DNA of 16,402 nt from an uncultured Prevotella sp. (GTDB taxonomy: Bacteria; Bacteroidota; Bacteroidia; Bacteroidales; Bacteroidaceae): the NCBI GenBank assembly GCA_946625715.1, contig CAMOTK010000018.1, forward strand, positions 1-16,402, written 5' to 3'. Positions 15,571 to 16,402 of this stretch are shown here, one piece after another. Under the pieces are notes generated by a model. The model had not been told where the DNA came from. It saw nothing but the letters and a program-made list of their open reading frames with translations, and searched no databases. The translations under genes were made by a program, and so were the position numbers. How positions within the stretch are numbered: position 1 is the stretch's first letter; each line of letters opens with the position of its first letter.

Positions 15571-16402
15571 ATGATGGACATTGAATTTGTAAGAAGTCGC
15601 TTCATCAAGCATTTTGATGGCAAGACAGGTAACGTGTATGCATCTCCTGGACGTATCAACCTGATTGGTGAGCACACCGATTATAATGGCGGATACGTTT
15701 TCCCAGGAGCAGTAGACAAAGGCGTGATGGCCGAGATGCGTGCCAACGACACAGAAGATACAGTGATGGCCTATGCTATCGACCTGAAAGACCGTGTCGA
15801 TTTCAAGCTCTCCGACCCCAACGGTCCCCGTGCCTCATGGGCACGCTACATCTACGGCATCGCGCTGGAGATGAAAAAGTTGGGCGTACCCGTCAAGGGC
15901 TTTAACATTGCCTTCGCTGGCGATGTGCCCCTCGGTGCCGGTATGTCTTCTTCTGCAGCTATGGAGAGTTGCTTTGCCTTCGGTCTCAACGATATCTTCG
16001 GCGACAACAAGGTGTCGCAGTGGGATATGGTGCTCGCCGGACAGGCCACGGAGCATAACTACTGTGGTGTCAACTGCGGCATCATGGACCAGTTTGCCAG
16101 CGTTTTCGGCAAGGCAGGCTGTCTCATGCGCCTCGACTGCCGCTCACGCGAGTTCGAATATTTCCCCTTCAAGCCCGATGGCTATCGTCTGGTACTACTC
16201 GACTCTGTGGTGAAGCACCAGCTGGCTGGCTCGCCCTACAACGATCGCCGCAACTCTTGCGAGAACGTCGTAAAACACATTGCTGCTAAACATCCCGAGG
16301 GCAAGTTCGAGACACTGCGCGACTGCACATGGGAGCAGCTCGATGAGGTTCGTGCCGAAGTGGGCGAAGAGGACTACAAGCGTGCTAAGTTCGTGCTCGG
16401 CG
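15571..16402 (+). CDS. galK: Galactokinase, 5' part (runs off the window)
   Basis: An uninterrupted frame of 277 codons that continues past the right edge. Galactokinase phosphorylates alpha-D-galactose at C1 with ATP, the first committed step of the Leloir pathway. The GHMP-kinase signature PGRINLIGEHTDYNGG is at 26-41, with Arg28 and Asp37 near the sugar. The ATP loop PLGAGMSSSAAME is at 120-132, and the catalytic Asp173 is in CGIMDQFASVFG. Full-length enzymes have about 385 residues, so roughly the last 110 are missing from view. The start is the first of two adjacent ATG codons; the second is equally possible. No Shine-Dalgarno is seen. It is the third gene of the gal operon. Confidence 0.96.
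   Translation, partial: MMDIEFVRSRFIKHFDGKTGNVYASPGRINLIGEHTDYNGGYVFPGAVDKGVMAEMRANDTEDTVMAYAIDLKDRVDFKLSDPNGPRASWARYIYGIALEMKKLGVPVKGFNIAFAGDVPLGAGMSSSAAMESCFAFGLNDIFGDNKVSQWDMVLAGQATEHNYCGVNCGIMDQFASVFGKAGCLMRLDCRSREFEYFPFKPDGYRLVLLDSVVKHQLAGSPYNDRRNSCENVVKHIAAKHPEGKFETLRDCTWEQLDEVRAEVGEEDYKRAKFVLG

Overview
The window looks like chromosomal DNA from a member of the Bacteroidales, most likely a Prevotellaceae species. The evidence is the repeated Bacteroidota-type promoter (TTTG, 19-20 bases, TAnnTTTG), the near absence of Shine-Dalgarno sequences, the gene families (a Bacteroidota putative porin, a probable DUF4468 protein, a membrane-anchored TPR/AraC regulator), and a galM-transporter-galK cluster like the one I recall from Bacteroides. 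Coding DNA is rich in G/C at third positions while intergenic DNA is AT-rich. The genus is an inference. I see no mobile element, CRISPR array, tRNA or rRNA.

Layout. (1) 1-3334: three near-identical 13-mers spaced 21-22 bp, a strong promoter, then a tightly coupled plus-strand operon of a secreted probable DUF4468 protein, a 68-residue membrane protein and an outer-membrane porin; probably an envelope module. (2) 3327-4953: menA (minus; menaquinone synthesis) and an HD-domain phosphohydrolase (plus), divergently transcribed from an unusually compact symmetric promoter. (3) 4992-6070: an RluA-family pseudouridine synthase and a previously unmarked 54-residue membrane protein (both minus). (4) 6071-6350: a non-coding interval carrying the pseudouridine synthase promoter and, just upstream of it, a candidate ~105-nt small RNA with its own promoter, GNRA-capped hairpins and an intrinsic terminator. 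(5) 6351-8042: a TPR/transmembrane/AraC regulator (minus). (6) 8248-12983: an ABC-F ATPase with one dead ATP site, then grpE, dnaJ and folC (plus). (7) 13036-16402: galM, an MFS sugar permease and the 5' part of galK, which runs off the window.

How the genes work together: the gal genes form a pathway of uptake (permease), anomer conversion (GalM) and phosphorylation (GalK) feeding the Leloir pathway. GrpE and DnaJ are the co-chaperones of DnaK, which is not in the window. The other genes are housekeeping or envelope functions. Most of the window is ordinary core genome. The items most worth a second look are the small-RNA candidate, the shared-element divergent promoter, the ABC-F site asymmetry and the tandem repeat at the left edge. 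No intergenic gap exceeds 300 bases; the largest is 6071-6350.
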